DNA from: RGDT01 sp964630925
Lineage (GTDB): Bacteria > Planctomycetota > Planctomycetia > Gemmatales > Gemmataceae
NCBI GenBank assembly: GCA_964630925.1
Contig: CAZVZK010000043.1
Span: 1-64,000, forward strand
DNA length: 64,000 nucleotides
Direction: 5' to 3'
Shown: one piece after another, positions 52,142-61,216 of the stretch
Layout: every line of letters begins with the position of its first letter
How positions within the stretch are numbered: position 1 is the stretch's first letter
Program-made: the position numbers and the translations under genes
Notes under the pieces: model-generated
What the model was told of the DNA's origin: nothing
The model's input: only the letters and a program-made list of their open reading frames with translations
The model's database searches: none

Positions 52142-53188
52142 TTAGTAATTCTGGGTGATGACGTACCCATCCGCGCAGCCGGAGAGCGCCCGGTAGGTCG
52201 CGGTGGTGATCCCCGGCACAAGAGCCTTCACCGAGCCATCGCCGAACGCGAACAGGACCAGCCCTCCCGTATGCTTGCTCGAGAACTGATACCACGCGGA
52301 AGTGGAGAAGGACCTCGGGAGCCCCCACGCCGTCGGCATGCCGCTGGCCCCCATCCAGGACAGGTGGAAGTCCCGCCTGGCCCCGTTGCCGGCCAGTGTC
52401 TCGCCGAACGCCAACGTGTTCGATGTGCCGTCGACGATGTCGCTCATCCTCGTCTTTGAATTCACGTAGTAGATGCCGGGGTACAGGAGGTAGGTGGCGT
52501 CGGCCCTGCCCATGTAGCCACCCAGCCCGCCGGCGCAGCCGATGTAGTTGCAACCGCCCGGCTGCCGGGCCGCCATGCCGGAGGGCAGGGTGGCAGGGGT
52601 CAGGTCGTAGATGTAGTCGATACACACACTGGCCGCGTTGAAAGTCCCGGAGCAGTTGTCACCCGGAGAGTAGAAGTCGATGATCCCGCCCGCGGTCGTG
52701 AGGACGTTCGGATCGTCCATGGGGCACTGATAGTTCTTGAGACGGACCTCGCTACCCGGCAGCGGGCCCGTGTAGTTCCCGTCTTCGCTGTAAGGTGCCG
52801 TGCTGTAGCACCAGGGGGGCGCGGTCGAAGTGGCTTCGAAGTACATCGTCGGGAAGCGTTTGTACAGAGAATCCTGTTCCATATGAGGCAGGAGGAAGGC
52901 CATGACACCGGTCATGGGGCCTTTGGTGGAGCCACCCCAATTCGCCGATGACCCGAGGGTCCCATTCGGGTTCGACAAGCCGCCGGGCGGGAGAACCCCG
53001 TAGGCCGACTCGTAGTTGTGGGACGCCAGGGCGATCTGCTTGAGGTTGTTGGTGCACTGCATGCGTGCGGCGGCCTCGCGGACCTTCTGCACCGCGGGCA
53101 GCAGCAGCCCGATGAGGATGGCGATGATGGCGATGACGACGAGTAGCTCGATCAAGGTGAACGCGGGGCGTTTCTTCAGTTTCGACAT
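52142..53188 (-). CDS. DUF1559 prepilin-like protein
   Basis: A 348-aa protein of standard form: a 6-residue leader (MSKLKK) then RPAFTLIELLVVIAIIAIL, the prepilin peptidase site and N-terminal helix, and the family blocks NNLKQIALASHNYE and FAFGDGSVKALVPG. Compared with the one at 23592 its leader is short and ordinary. Many surface or pseudopilus roles are proposed for this family; none is proven. A long AT-richer leader region lies upstream. Confidence 0.93.
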   Translation of the reverse strand: MSKLKKRPAFTLIELLVVIAIIAILIGLLLPAVQKVREAAARMQCTNNLKQIALASHNYESAYGVLPPGGLSNPNGTLGSSANWGGSTKGPMTGVMAFLLPHMEQDSLYKRFPTMYFEATSTAPPWCYSTAPYSEDGNYTGPLPGSEVRLKNYQCPMDDPNVLTTAGGIIDFYSPGDNCSGTFNAASVCIDYIYDLTPATLPSGMAARQPGGCNYIGCAGGLGGYMGRADATYLLYPGIYYVNSKTRMSDIVDGTSNTLAFGETLAGNGARRDFHLSWMGASGMPTAWGLPRSFSTSAWYQFSSKHTGGLVLFAFGDGSVKALVPGITTATYRALSGCADGYVITQNY

Positions 53189-53863
53189 CTTTTCGGCCCT
53201 CCAGGTAAGAAAGGAAATGCCCGAACGACAGAGAGGTTAGGAGGAAGCCCGAACGACGCACCAGTGCGACTGTGCGGGAAGGTTCTTGCTACTCAACACC
53301 GACGCGAATGCCGTGCGTCGTCGTTGTGATTCGACCTTATCCGTGCTTTCGCCGGATCGGCTCACTTTGATGGTGTGAATCGACACGATAGAGTAACACC
53401 ATGTTGGTCTGGTGACCGACAAAGTGATTTCGTGTTGTGTGATTCCGCACTGCTAGATTATTATTCGGGACTCAGCATACGCTACTGGGTCATGCTTTGT
53501 CATTCGTGATTCGCGTTTGTTATCCTTCTCCTGAATGCCGTGGATTGCCCTCGGTGTGTCTCGGCAGAGAGCAGCGCGCGTATGTCAATACACCAACGGT
53601 ATCCGTTGCCTGCCTGACACGTTCATTGTGTGCGCGAGGGTGCGCGTCGAGTTGCGAGTCCGAGGCGCACCCTCAATCATCCATCTTAGCCGGCCCTTCC
53701 CACGCCCGACAACATCCTTTCTTGAATTTTTCTTCTCATTCTTTCGGCGTGAACCGGACCCCCCTGGATCGTCGGTGTTCTGGTGGGCATCGCCGTCCGC
53801 CTCCGTCTCCGCTACACTGACGGCGGGGAGTCGGCGTTCATCCTTTGATCCTGGGGTCGGGCC
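53189..53863. other. 675-base non-coding, AT-rich region
   Basis: Base composition from about 53240 to 53750 is visibly more AT-rich than the rest of the window, and open frames here are short and unlike protein. It separates the divergent DUF1559 and membrane-protein genes, so it holds both promoters and possibly a long 5' leader. I see no tRNA or recognised riboswitch; several short inverted repeats exist but none is convincing. Confidence 0.65.
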
Positions 53864-54343
53864 ATGCTGTTCAATCTGGGTGTGCCGGAGCTGGTCGTCA
53901 TCGGGCTCGTTGGCCTGCTCCTCGATGTCGCCCTGCTCTGGGTCGCCACCGCCCTGAACGATTCCGACCCGGGCTGGGGGAAGCTCTTCCTCGCCACCCT
54001 CGCGGCGTACGCGGTGGCCCTCGCCGTCCCGTTCGGCATCGGCCTGGGCCTGGGCTCCTACGCCCCGTCGCTCGGGTCGGCCTTGATCTACGCCTACGCC
54101 GGGGCCGTCGTCGTCTCCCTCATCCTGACCGTCATCGTCACCGGCTTCGTTTACTCCCTGGTGCTGCGCCTGGCGACGGGGCGCGGCCTGTGGGTGAGCT
54201 TCATCCAGGTGCTCCTCCGCCTGTTCCTTTACGCCCTGATCGCCGGCATCGTCGCCGTCGTCCTCGCCGTCATCCAGATCTCCCGCGCCCCCTCGCCCTC
54301 TCCGGCCCAGGCCCCGCCCGTCGCCGCGGTCCGCCACGCATGA
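53864..54343 (+). CDS. Four-helix membrane protein, unknown function
   Basis: A 159-aa protein with four hydrophobic helices (VPELVVIGLVGLLLDVALLW, LFLATLAAYAVALAVPFGIG, AGAVVVSLILTVIVTGFVYS and FLYALIAGIVAVVLAVIQI) and a short Pro/Ser tail. No family recognised. Its stop overlaps the DUF447 start by 4 bases, so both are coupled. Confidence 0.8.
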   Translation: MLFNLGVPELVVIGLVGLLLDVALLWVATALNDSDPGWGKLFLATLAAYAVALAVPFGIGLGLGSYAPSLGSALIYAYAGAVVVSLILTVIVTGFVYSLVLRLATGRGLWVSFIQVLLRLFLYALIAGIVAVVLAVIQISRAPSPSPAQAPPVAAVRHA

Positions 54344-54909
54344 TCCTCGAGGGGCTCGTGACCACCCTCGGCCCGGGCGATTCCCCCAACCTCGCCCCGA
54401 TGGGGCCGCGCCTCAGTCCGCCCTACACCCTCGAGCCCGGCGCGGCCTTCGAGCTGCGTCCGTTCAACACCTCGCGCACCGCCGCCAACCTGCGTCACCA
54501 CCCCGAGGGCGTCCTCCACGTCACCGACGACGTGCTGCTCCTGGCCCGTGCCGCCATCGGCGAGGTGCCCCTCCCCGCCCTCTTCCCGGCCCGCGTCATC
54601 CGCGGCAACGTGCTGGCCGACGCCTGCCGCGCCGTCGAGTTCCGCGTCGTGTCCGTCGATGACTCCGCCGAACGCCTGACGATGCGGGCGGAGGCCGTCC
54701 ACGTCCACCGCCTGCGTGACTTCTTCGGCCTGAACCGGGCCATGCACGCGGTGGTCGAGGCCGCCATCCTCGCGACGCGCACGGCCCTCCTCCCCGCCGA
54801 GTCGATACGATCCGAGTATGCCCGTCTGGCGGTCCTTGTCGAGAAGACCGGCGGCCCGCGTGAGCGTGAGGCGTTCGACCTGCTGCGGGCTTTCATCGGG
54901 GCGGCGTGA
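54340..54909 (+). CDS. DUF447 family protein
   Basis: A 189-aa protein: MILEGLVTTLGPGDSPNLAP is the family start, resembling the FMN-binding split barrel of flavin reductases, and FFGLNRAMHAVVEAAILATR the C-terminal helix. DUF447 occurs in archaea and in bacteria that carry H4MPT-linked C1 genes, which fits the MfnF/MfnE-like genes at 38945-40419; a direct role there is inference. ATG overlaps the previous stop (ATGA), and the next gene overlaps its stop by one base. Confidence 0.85.
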   Translation: MILEGLVTTLGPGDSPNLAPMGPRLSPPYTLEPGAAFELRPFNTSRTAANLRHHPEGVLHVTDDVLLLARAAIGEVPLPALFPARVIRGNVLADACRAVEFRVVSVDDSAERLTMRAEAVHVHRLRDFFGLNRAMHAVVEAAILATRTALLPAESIRSEYARLAVLVEKTGGPREREAFDLLRAFIGAA

Positions 54910-55454
54910 TGGCCTTCGACACCTTCCTCCTGGACGCCGCCCCCGGCCTGCACGGCCCGTGGATGTCGTCGCTCCTGGTCTACATCACCACGAGCGGCAA
55001 CATCGCCGTCCTGGTGACGCTCATCGCGTGCGGGATGTTCCTGATGTTCCGCGCGGGGCGGCGCCGGGCGGCCTGGGCGCTGCTGCTGGCCGGCCTTTCC
55101 GCCGTGGTCATCGACTGCTCGCTGAAGTTCGCCATCGGCCGCGCCCGGCCCGACGTGCCGTGGCGGCTGATCGACGTGCCGCCGTACCCGTCGTTCCCGA
55201 GCGGCCACGCGATGGGCGGCCTGGCGGTGTATGCCACCCTGGGCTGGGTGCTGCGTGGCCCCGCGGGCCTGGCGCTGGGCGCCTCCTGGGGCACGCTGAT
55301 CGGGCTCTCGCGGGTGCTGGTCGGCGTACACTACCCTACGGACGTGCTGGCCGGCCTCATCCTCGGGGTGGCGATCACGGCATCCGCCGTGCGCCTTGCC
55401 GGCGGAGAGAAGCAAGAAGAGGTTGTCCACGGATCACACGGAAACCACGGATAA
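54909..55454 (+). CDS. PAP2-family phosphatase (membrane)
   Basis: A 181-aa membrane phosphatase. The three PAP2 signatures are present: KFAIGRARP, PSFPSGHAMGG and SRVLVGVHYPTDVLAG. Likely acts on lipid phosphates or undecaprenyl pyrophosphate at the membrane outer face. The last residues (VVHGSHGNHG) and the stop codon are encoded by the left arm of the long inverted repeat at 55425-55562, so the natural C-terminus has been replaced or extended by the repeat. ATG 54909 overlaps the DUF447 stop by one base. Confidence 0.9.
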   Translation: MAFDTFLLDAAPGLHGPWMSSLLVYITTSGNIAVLVTLIACGMFLMFRAGRRRAAWALLLAGLSAVVIDCSLKFAIGRARPDVPWRLIDVPPYPSFPSGHAMGGLAVYATLGWVLRGPAGLALGASWGTLIGLSRVLVGVHYPTDVLAGLILGVAITASAVRLAGGEKQEEVVHGSHGNHG

Positions 55455-55562
55455 CAGCCAAGGCAGAAGGCAGATCGAAAGATAAAACCAGGGAACGACA
55501 CTCGTCGCCTGCTTGCCTCCTGTTCCTGGCTGTTATCCGTGGTTTCCGTGTGATCCGTGGAC
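55425..55562. repeat. Long perfect inverted repeat (36-bp arms)
   Basis: The arms at 55425-55460 and 55527-55562 are exact reverse complements (36 of 36), built of GTCCACGGATCACACGG... and its complement, around a 66-base loop. It supplies the end of the PAP2 gene and lies just before the thioesterase gene. Confidence 0.95.
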
Positions 55563-55590
55563 AGCTCTTCCTCGTTCAGTCGGAGGACGC

Positions 55591-55983
55591 ATGACCGCCG
55601 GCGAGATCCAGATCCGCGTGCGCTACGCCGAGACCGACCGCATGGGCCTCCTGCACCACGCCAACTACCTCATCTACTTCGAGCAGGCCCGCACCGAGCT
55701 GTTGCGCGACGTGGGGGCGACCTACAAGTCGATGGAGGACGGGGGCTTCCTCCTCGTGCTGACCAAGGTGGAGGTTCGCTATCGCCGCCCGGCGCACTAT
55801 GATGACCTCCTGACGGTCCGCACGCGTGTGGAGCGCGTCACGTCGGTGCGGATCGACCACGTCTACGAGGTGCTGCGCGGCGACGAGCTGGTCGCCGAGG
55901 GCAGCAGCACCCTCGCCTGCGTGGACCGCGAGGGCCGGCCCCAGGCCCTGCCCGAGTTCCTCCGGGGCGGACGCCCCGGATAG
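55591..55983 (+). CDS. YbgC/FadM-type acyl-CoA thioesterase (hotdog fold)
   Basis: A 130-aa protein with the 4-hydroxybenzoyl-CoA thioesterase-type pattern RVRYAETDRMGLLHHANYLIYFEQAR, where Asp in ETD is the catalytic residue. The core matches YbgC, which in many bacteria goes with the Tol-Pal system; the ExbB-like genes begin 46 bases downstream, an arrangement that resembles ybgC-tolQ-tolR. GGAGG lies just before the ATG at 55591. Cytoplasmic; thioester substrate unknown. Confidence 0.9.
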   Translation: MTAGEIQIRVRYAETDRMGLLHHANYLIYFEQARTELLRDVGATYKSMEDGGFLLVLTKVEVRYRRPAHYDDLLTVRTRVERVTSVRIDHVYEVLRGDELVAEGSSTLACVDREGRPQALPEFLRGGRPG

Positions 55984-56028
55984 GGGTCTGGGGGCGTATC
56001 GTCCCCAGCTCGAAGGAGGCTGACCGCC

Positions 56029-56541
56029 GTGCGTCCTCTCCTCATTAAAGCCGTCCTCCCCTTCTGCTTCGCGGCCATCCCCGCCCTGGCCGCCGTCCTC
56101 GTCGTGGCGACACTGCCGCCCGTCGCGCGCGCGTTCTACGCCAACCACCTCACGCCCCTCGACTGGATCATCCTGGCACTGGGGCTGGGCCTGTTCCTCA
56201 TCCAGACCTTGCTGGCCTTCCGGGCGATGCGCTGGCGCGGCAAGGGGTTCGACGAGTCCCCCGACCCCTGGCTGAACCGCCTCGCCCAGTCGAGCGAGTG
56301 GTTCCCGCTGCTGGGCCTCATCGGCACCGTGGCAGGGATTTTGCAGACGTTCAGCAGCATCACCGGGGCCACGCCGCCGGCGAAGATTATTCAGCTGTAC
56401 GCCCCCGCCATCACCGCCACCGGGAGCGGATTGTTCATGGCCCTGCTCAACCTGCTGCCGTCGTGGATGGCCATCGTCGGCAGGGGCCTGATCCTCGGCC
56501 TCGCCGAGGCGCCCAAGCCCGCCGAGGGGGGTGAGCCGTGA
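56029..56541 (+). CDS. MotA/TolQ/ExbB-like proton channel protein
   Basis: A 170-aa membrane protein with three or four helices. SEWFPLLGLIGTVAGILQTF and APAITATGSGLFMALLNLL match the two conserved helices of ExbB/TolQ/MotA, which make a proton path and drive a periplasmic partner. It is shorter than usual ExbB (about 230 aa). GTG start at 56029 with AAGGAGG upstream. Its stop overlaps the next GTG by 4 bases: first gene of a four-gene membrane operon. Confidence 0.85.
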   Translation: MRPLLIKAVLPFCFAAIPALAAVLVVATLPPVARAFYANHLTPLDWIILALGLGLFLIQTLLAFRAMRWRGKGFDESPDPWLNRLAQSSEWFPLLGLIGTVAGILQTFSSITGATPPAKIIQLYAPAITATGSGLFMALLNLLPSWMAIVGRGLILGLAEAPKPAEGGEP

Positions 56542-57080
56542 TCGAGATGCCCTCACGCAGCATCACGCGCTTCTTCATCCCCATGATCGACGTGCTGACG
56601 CTGCTCTTCTGCATCTACCTCCTGATGCCCATCGCCAGCGCCGAGGACGGCGAGGACCCGGCGGACCGCGCCGAGGCCGAACGCCGCCTCCGCGAGCTGG
56701 AGGCGGCCGCCGGCGCCAAGGCCGGCCCCCTCGACGCCAAGCTCCGCGACGAGCTGGAGCGGCTCCGCAAGGAGCGCATCGAGGCGTTGAGGCAACGCCT
56801 GTCCCTCCGCGTGCTGGAGGTGGACGGCAAGACGGGGGACCTGTTCTACCGCGACCCCGACCCGGTGCCCATCGGTGGGCCGGCGGACGCCCGCAAACTG
56901 ATCTCGCGTGACCGCGAGGCCGTCGGGCCGGCGCGGGAGCTGTATTACGTCATCCTGGCCCCGCGTGACCGGACGGCGGCCCACCCCACGCGCGAGGAGG
57001 CCGACCGCTTCCGCGACTGGTTCGCCGGCGTCGCGCTCGGCTTCGACTACCCCGGCGCCGGCCCAGGGAGGAAGCCGTGA
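56538..57080 (+). CDS. ExbD/TolR-like single-helix protein
   Basis: A 180-aa protein with one N-terminal helix (FFIPMIDVLTLLFCIYLLMP), preceded by a short charged cytoplasmic tail, then a Glu/Arg-rich coiled helix (60-105) and a mixed domain outside. Asp18 in the helix (PMIDVLTLLF) lies where ExbD/MotB carry the proton-accepting Asp, which supports the assignment. Its GTG start overlaps the ExbB-like stop (GTGA) and its stop overlaps the next gene in the same way. Confidence 0.75.
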   Translation: MIEMPSRSITRFFIPMIDVLTLLFCIYLLMPIASAEDGEDPADRAEAERRLRELEAAAGAKAGPLDAKLRDELERLRKERIEALRQRLSLRVLEVDGKTGDLFYRDPDPVPIGGPADARKLISRDREAVGPARELYYVILAPRDRTAAHPTREEADRFRDWFAGVALGFDYPGAGPGRKP

Positions 57081-57733
57081 TCCTCTTCGCCAACATCGGC
57101 AGCGTCATCACCGGCGTCCTGGCCGTCCTCGGCGGCGCGGTCCTCGGGGGCTGGTTCGCCGGCTGGGCGCTCGGCTCCATCCAGCACCACTACTTCAAGG
57201 ACCAGAAGATCCCCGGTTATGCCTTCTGGGCCGTCCGCTCCCTCAGCTTCCTCTTCTTCGGCCTGCTGACGTTCCTCCTGCTCTACGGCACGCTCCCCGG
57301 CTGGGGCTTCGGCGGCGGCGGCCCCGTCGCCGACGGCGGCGGCAAGGACACCCCGGTGAAGGAAGGCAAGAAGCCGCCGCCCAAGGAGGGCACGAAGGAG
57401 ACGCCGGGCAAGGTCGGCACGGGGACGATGCGGATCGAGGTGCTGGGCGACGAGCCGCTGGTGAAGATCAACAAGGGCGGCACGCTCGACCAGAACAAGC
57501 GTTACCGGGTGGCCCGCGGCGAGGCGCCCATGACGTTCGAAGCCCTCCAGAAGGTGGTGCGGTCGCGCCGCGAGGGCAAGGATGGGCTGAAGAAGGTCGA
57601 GATCGTCCTGTACACCGACAGCCCCATCGCCGGGCTGCCGCAGGTGGCGGACCTCCGCGCCTGGCTGCGCGACCTCGGCGCCGACCTGTCCGTCGATCTG
57701 TCCCAGCCCGACAGCAAGGCCCCCGTGGACTGA
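57077..57733 (+). CDS. Two-helix membrane protein with ExbD-like outer domain
   Basis: A 218-aa protein with two helices (GVLAVLGGAVLGGWFAGWAL and VRSLSFLFFGLLTFLLLYG), a Gly/Lys/Pro-rich linker and a C-terminal mixed domain (VEIVLYTDSPIAGLPQVADL), similar in pattern to the small domain of ExbD/TolR. Start is GTG overlapping the previous stop. Probably part of the same complex as the ExbB-like protein and the GTPase that follows after 5 bases. Confidence 0.75.
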   Translation: MILFANIGSVITGVLAVLGGAVLGGWFAGWALGSIQHHYFKDQKIPGYAFWAVRSLSFLFFGLLTFLLLYGTLPGWGFGGGGPVADGGGKDTPVKEGKKPPPKEGTKETPGKVGTGTMRIEVLGDEPLVKINKGGTLDQNKRYRVARGEAPMTFEALQKVVRSRREGKDGLKKVEIVLYTDSPIAGLPQVADLRAWLRDLGADLSVDLSQPDSKAPVD

Positions 57734-57738
57734 CCCGC

Positions 57739-60228
57739 ATGGACACCGCCGCACCGAAGACCACGCCGCCTGCTCAGGGGCCGAAGGGCCCGCAGGGGCT
57801 CGGCGCGGACGACCTGCACGTCGTCCTCTTCGGCCGGCCCGCCGCCGGCAAGACCTCGCTGCTGGGCGCCCTCGCTGAGGCCGCCGCCACCCAGCCCGAC
57901 ACCCTCGGCGGCACCATCGCCGACGAGTCCGGCGGCCTGGCCGCCCTGCGCCGCCAGGTCTACGACACCGCCGGCAAACGAACGCCCGAGGAGGTGGTGC
58001 CGTACCCGGTGCGTTACGAGCCGGCCGGCGGCCGCCCCGCCGACGCCGTCCTCGTCGATTGCGACGGGCGGGTGGCCGGGGACATCCTGGTCGCCGGCAA
58101 GCCCGCGGACGACGCCCCCGAGGGCACCCTGGCCCGCGAGGTGGCCGACGCCGACGCCCTGCTCCTGGTCACCGACGCCAGCGCCGACGGGCCGACGTTG
58201 GAGGCCGACTTCACCGCGTTCGCCCGCTTCCTGGGCATGATCGAGGAGCGCCGCGGCGACCGCACCGAGGTGGGCGGCCTGCCGGTGTTCCTCGTCCTCA
58301 CCAAGTGCGACCTCCTCGGGCGGCCCACCGACACGAACCTCGACTGGATGGACCGCATCGAGCAGCGGAAGCGCGACGTGGGCGACCGGTTCCGCGAGTT
58401 CCTCGCCTCGTCCGCCGACGCCGGGTTCGGACGCATCGACCTCAACGTGTGGGCCACCGCCGTCAAGAAGCCGGCCCTCGTCGGCGTCGTGGCCAAGGAC
58501 CGCGAGCCGCTGGGGGTCGCCGAGCTGTTCCGGCAGGCGCTCGCGGCGGCGTCGGCCTTCCGCGGGCGGGCCGACCGCTCCGAGTCGCGTCTCAACTGGC
58601 TCGTCGGCGCGGCCGCCGCCCTGCTCCTGTCGTTCGTCGGCCTGACCGCCCTCTTCCTGGCGTGGTCCCCCGGCACGCCGGCCGGCACGTTGCAGACCAG
58701 GGCGGAGGAGATGCTGTTCAGCGACAAGGAGACGCCCGCCGAGCGTCTCCAGGGCGGCGTGGAACGCCTGCGCCGCCGGCTCAAGGACCTGCAGGCCATC
58801 CGCGACGACGAGGGCTTCAAGAAGCTCCCGGCGGACCTGCAGGCCAGGATCGACAGCCGCCGCGAGGAGCTGCGCGACTACCTCGTCTTCTACGACAGGA
58901 TCCTGCACGAGCGCTCCCCCGCGTCGGAACGGTCCGAGGAAGGGCTGGAGCGTCAGGTGGAGCGTCTCAAGGGGGAGCTGTCTGTGCCGCCGGCGTTCGC
59001 CGGCACGCCGGCGGCGAAGCGGCACGCGGAACACCTGCAGACGGCGGAGGCGATCAAGGAGGGCGTGCAGGTCGTCCGCAACCACTACCTCGACTCGTCC
59101 GATGCGGCGTCGAAGGTGCTGGCGTTCAACGGCTTCCGGTCCGAGGCGGGGATCGACTGGCCCGGCTGGTCGGGCGCGGCCGAGCGTCTGATCGACCCGG
59201 CACGCAAGGCCCCCTTCGTGGCCAACGACGCCCTGCCGAACACGGCGGGGCTGACGTACGAGACGGCGATGCAGTTCGACCGGGCGGCGCAGGCGCGGGC
59301 GACGTGGGAGGCCGACCGCGCCGACGTGCGTGCCGTCCTCGACGCCTGCACGGCGCTGGGCCTGGCCCCCGCCTCCGCCGGGCGGCCCGCCGCCCTCGTC
59401 TTCTCGCCCACCTTCGCCCTCAAGGAGGCGAAGGAACGCCTGGAGCAGTTGAAGACGGCGTACCCGGCCTACGAGAAGGCGTTCACGCGCAAGGCGCTGC
59501 CGGAGGCGGTGCGGCCCATCGTGGCGCGGGCGGCCCGGTCGCAGTACGCCAACCTCCTCAACAGCGGCCGGGGCGAGGTGCTGCGTCAGCTCAAGCTGGC
59601 CGGGACGGGCCGCGAGGAGACGACGAAGCGCTGGGAGGCGGTCCGCGCCTGGCTGCGCTCGCCCGAGGAGCTGGCGGCGTGGCGGCCCCTGGCCCTCACC
59701 CTCCTGCGGATGGAGCAGAACAGCCCCGACGACCCGGCGGCGGCGCTGGCGTCCTTCCTGGCCAAGGGGCAATTCACCATCGAGTTCCGCACGGCGGTAC
59801 TGGAGGTCCCCATCGTGAGCGGCCTCGCCCCGCGTGAGGGGGCGAAGCTGGCGGTTTACCACCCGGCGAGCAAGCGGACGCCGGCGCTGTCGTTCTCCCA
59901 GTCGGGCGACCCGCAGAAGGGGCCGGACGGGCGGACGATGCGTTACACCTTCCGCCTCGCCGACGGGCGGTCCATCGTCTACCGCCCCGGCGACGACCTG
60001 CACGCCGAGCTGCCCCTCAAGGGCGGGAAGCAGATCCTCGCGTGGGTGGATTCGCGTTCGGCTCTGTACCAGCTGGAACGCCTGGCCAACACGCCACGGG
60101 TCGGCACCGAGGGCGCCGCGTCGCACGCCGGCGGGCGTCTGGCCGACGGCGTGACGCTGGATCTGCGCGGCGACGACCCGCTGCCGGCGGTGCCGGACCT
60201 GCTGCCGCCGGTGCGACTGGACGATTGA
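57739..60228 (+). CDS. Membrane-anchored GTPase-like protein with large C-terminal part
   Basis: An 829-aa protein. A GTPase domain fills residues 20-275: P-loop GRPAAGKT (32-39), DCDG (107-110) as G3-like and TKCD (188-191) as G4. One helix follows at about 287-309 (WLVGAAAALLLSFVGLTALF). The remaining 520 residues are mostly helical with Arg/Glu-rich segments and presumably lie across the membrane. The plan, a cytoplasmic GTPase, one helix and a big outer domain, resembles IcmF/TssM of secretion systems only in outline. Last gene of the ExbB-like operon. Confidence 0.82.
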   Translation: MDTAAPKTTPPAQGPKGPQGLGADDLHVVLFGRPAAGKTSLLGALAEAAATQPDTLGGTIADESGGLAALRRQVYDTAGKRTPEEVVPYPVRYEPAGGRPADAVLVDCDGRVAGDILVAGKPADDAPEGTLAREVADADALLLVTDASADGPTLEADFTAFARFLGMIEERRGDRTEVGGLPVFLVLTKCDLLGRPTDTNLDWMDRIEQRKRDVGDRFREFLASSADAGFGRIDLNVWATAVKKPALVGVVAKDREPLGVAELFRQALAAASAFRGRADRSESRLNWLVGAAAALLLSFVGLTALFLAWSPGTPAGTLQTRAEEMLFSDKETPAERLQGGVERLRRRLKDLQAIRDDEGFKKLPADLQARIDSRREELRDYLVFYDRILHERSPASERSEEGLERQVERLKGELSVPPAFAGTPAAKRHAEHLQTAEAIKEGVQVVRNHYLDSSDAASKVLAFNGFRSEAGIDWPGWSGAAERLIDPARKAPFVANDALPNTAGLTYETAMQFDRAAQARATWEADRADVRAVLDACTALGLAPASAGRPAALVFSPTFALKEAKERLEQLKTAYPAYEKAFTRKALPEAVRPIVARAARSQYANLLNSGRGEVLRQLKLAGTGREETTKRWEAVRAWLRSPEELAAWRPLALTLLRMEQNSPDDPAAALASFLAKGQFTIEFRTAVLEVPIVSGLAPREGAKLAVYHPASKRTPALSFSQSGDPQKGPDGRTMRYTFRLADGRSIVYRPGDDLHAELPLKGGKQILAWVDSRSALYQLERLANTPRVGTEGAASHAGGRLADGVTLDLRGDDPLPAVPDLLPPVRLDD

Positions 60229-60295
60229 CCCGCGGGGGCGGTGAAGGCCAACGCCCCCCGGTAGCCCGGCGGGCCGCATCATAGCGGAGGGAGGC

Positions 60296-61198
60296 ATGTT
60301 CACGTTCACCGCGTGCCCGCACGGGCTGAACACCCACTGCATGGCCTTCCTCCCCGGCGATGCCCCTCTCCTGGCGACGCTCGGCGAGGACGGCGCCCGC
60401 GTCTGGGATCTCCGTGAGCGCACGGCTGTCCGCCGGCTGGACGACATCGGGGCCCACCCGGCGTCGATCTCGCCGTCGCCGGACGGAAGGCTGCTGGCCG
60501 TCTGCGCCGACGAGGGGCCGGCGACGATCCGCCTGTGGGACTGGAGGGCAGGCCGCGTGGAGGCGAATCTCCCCGGCGGCGATAAGGTCCAATGCGCCGT
60601 CTTCTCGCCCGACGGGCGGACGCTGGCCTTCGGCGGCTACCGCGAGGGCCGCTCGGGCATGGACTACTCCGTCCGCCGCCTGCGGGCGCCGGGCTGGAAG
60701 CCCCAACGGCTGCTGCGCGGGCACGAGGATCAGACGGGCTTCCTCGCCTTCTCCCCCGACGGCAGGATGCTCGCCACGGGCGCGGCGGACCAGAGCGTCA
60801 TCCTGTGGGGCCTGTCGAGCCGCGAGCCGCTCGCCTCCGTCGGCCATCCGACCCTCGTGTGGGGCGTCGCCTTCTCGCCCGACGGCAGGCTCCTCGCCAC
60901 GACGGGCGGCAAGACGGTGAAGCTGTTCGACGTGGCACGGCTCAAGCCGATCCGCCGCCAGCTCTCGGGGCACAAGAAGGAGGTCCGCGGCATCGCCTTC
61001 TCGCCCGACGGGGCGACCCTGGCGAGCGTCGCCCTCGACGGCATGGTACGCCTGTGGGACCTGCCCTCGCGCAAGGCCCGGCGCGTCCTCGACTGGGGCC
61101 TCGGCCCGCTGCACTGCATCGGGTTCTCGCACGACGGGATGCTGGCCGCCGCCGGGGCCGCCGACGGCCGCGTCGTCGTCTGGGACCGCGATGAGTGA
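60296..61198 (+). CDS. WD40 repeat protein (tandem copy 1)
   Basis: A 300-aa cytoplasmic WD40 propeller without signal peptide. About six blades, with the planctomycete forms LAFSPDGRMLATGAADQSVILW and IAFSPDGATLASVALDGMVRLWD. GGAGGGAGG ribosome site just before the ATG. Its neighbour at 61217 is a close paralogue; 101 bases in the two genes differ at a single position. Likely binding partner for the nearby kinase or the GTPase complex; inference from position only. Confidence 0.9.
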   Translation: MFTFTACPHGLNTHCMAFLPGDAPLLATLGEDGARVWDLRERTAVRRLDDIGAHPASISPSPDGRLLAVCADEGPATIRLWDWRAGRVEANLPGGDKVQCAVFSPDGRTLAFGGYREGRSGMDYSVRRLRAPGWKPQRLLRGHEDQTGFLAFSPDGRMLATGAADQSVILWGLSSREPLASVGHPTLVWGVAFSPDGRLLATTGGKTVKLFDVARLKPIRRQLSGHKKEVRGIAFSPDGATLASVALDGMVRLWDLPSRKARRVLDWGLGPLHCIGFSHDGMLAAAGAADGRVVVWDRDE

Positions 61199-61216
61199 CC
61201 ACGCGGAGGGGGGGCG

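Noticed and set aside
56029..60228. Zorya-type defence system (MotA/MotB-like genes)
   Set aside because: No ZorC or helicase/nuclease ZorD-like gene accompanies the channel; the partner is a GTPase.
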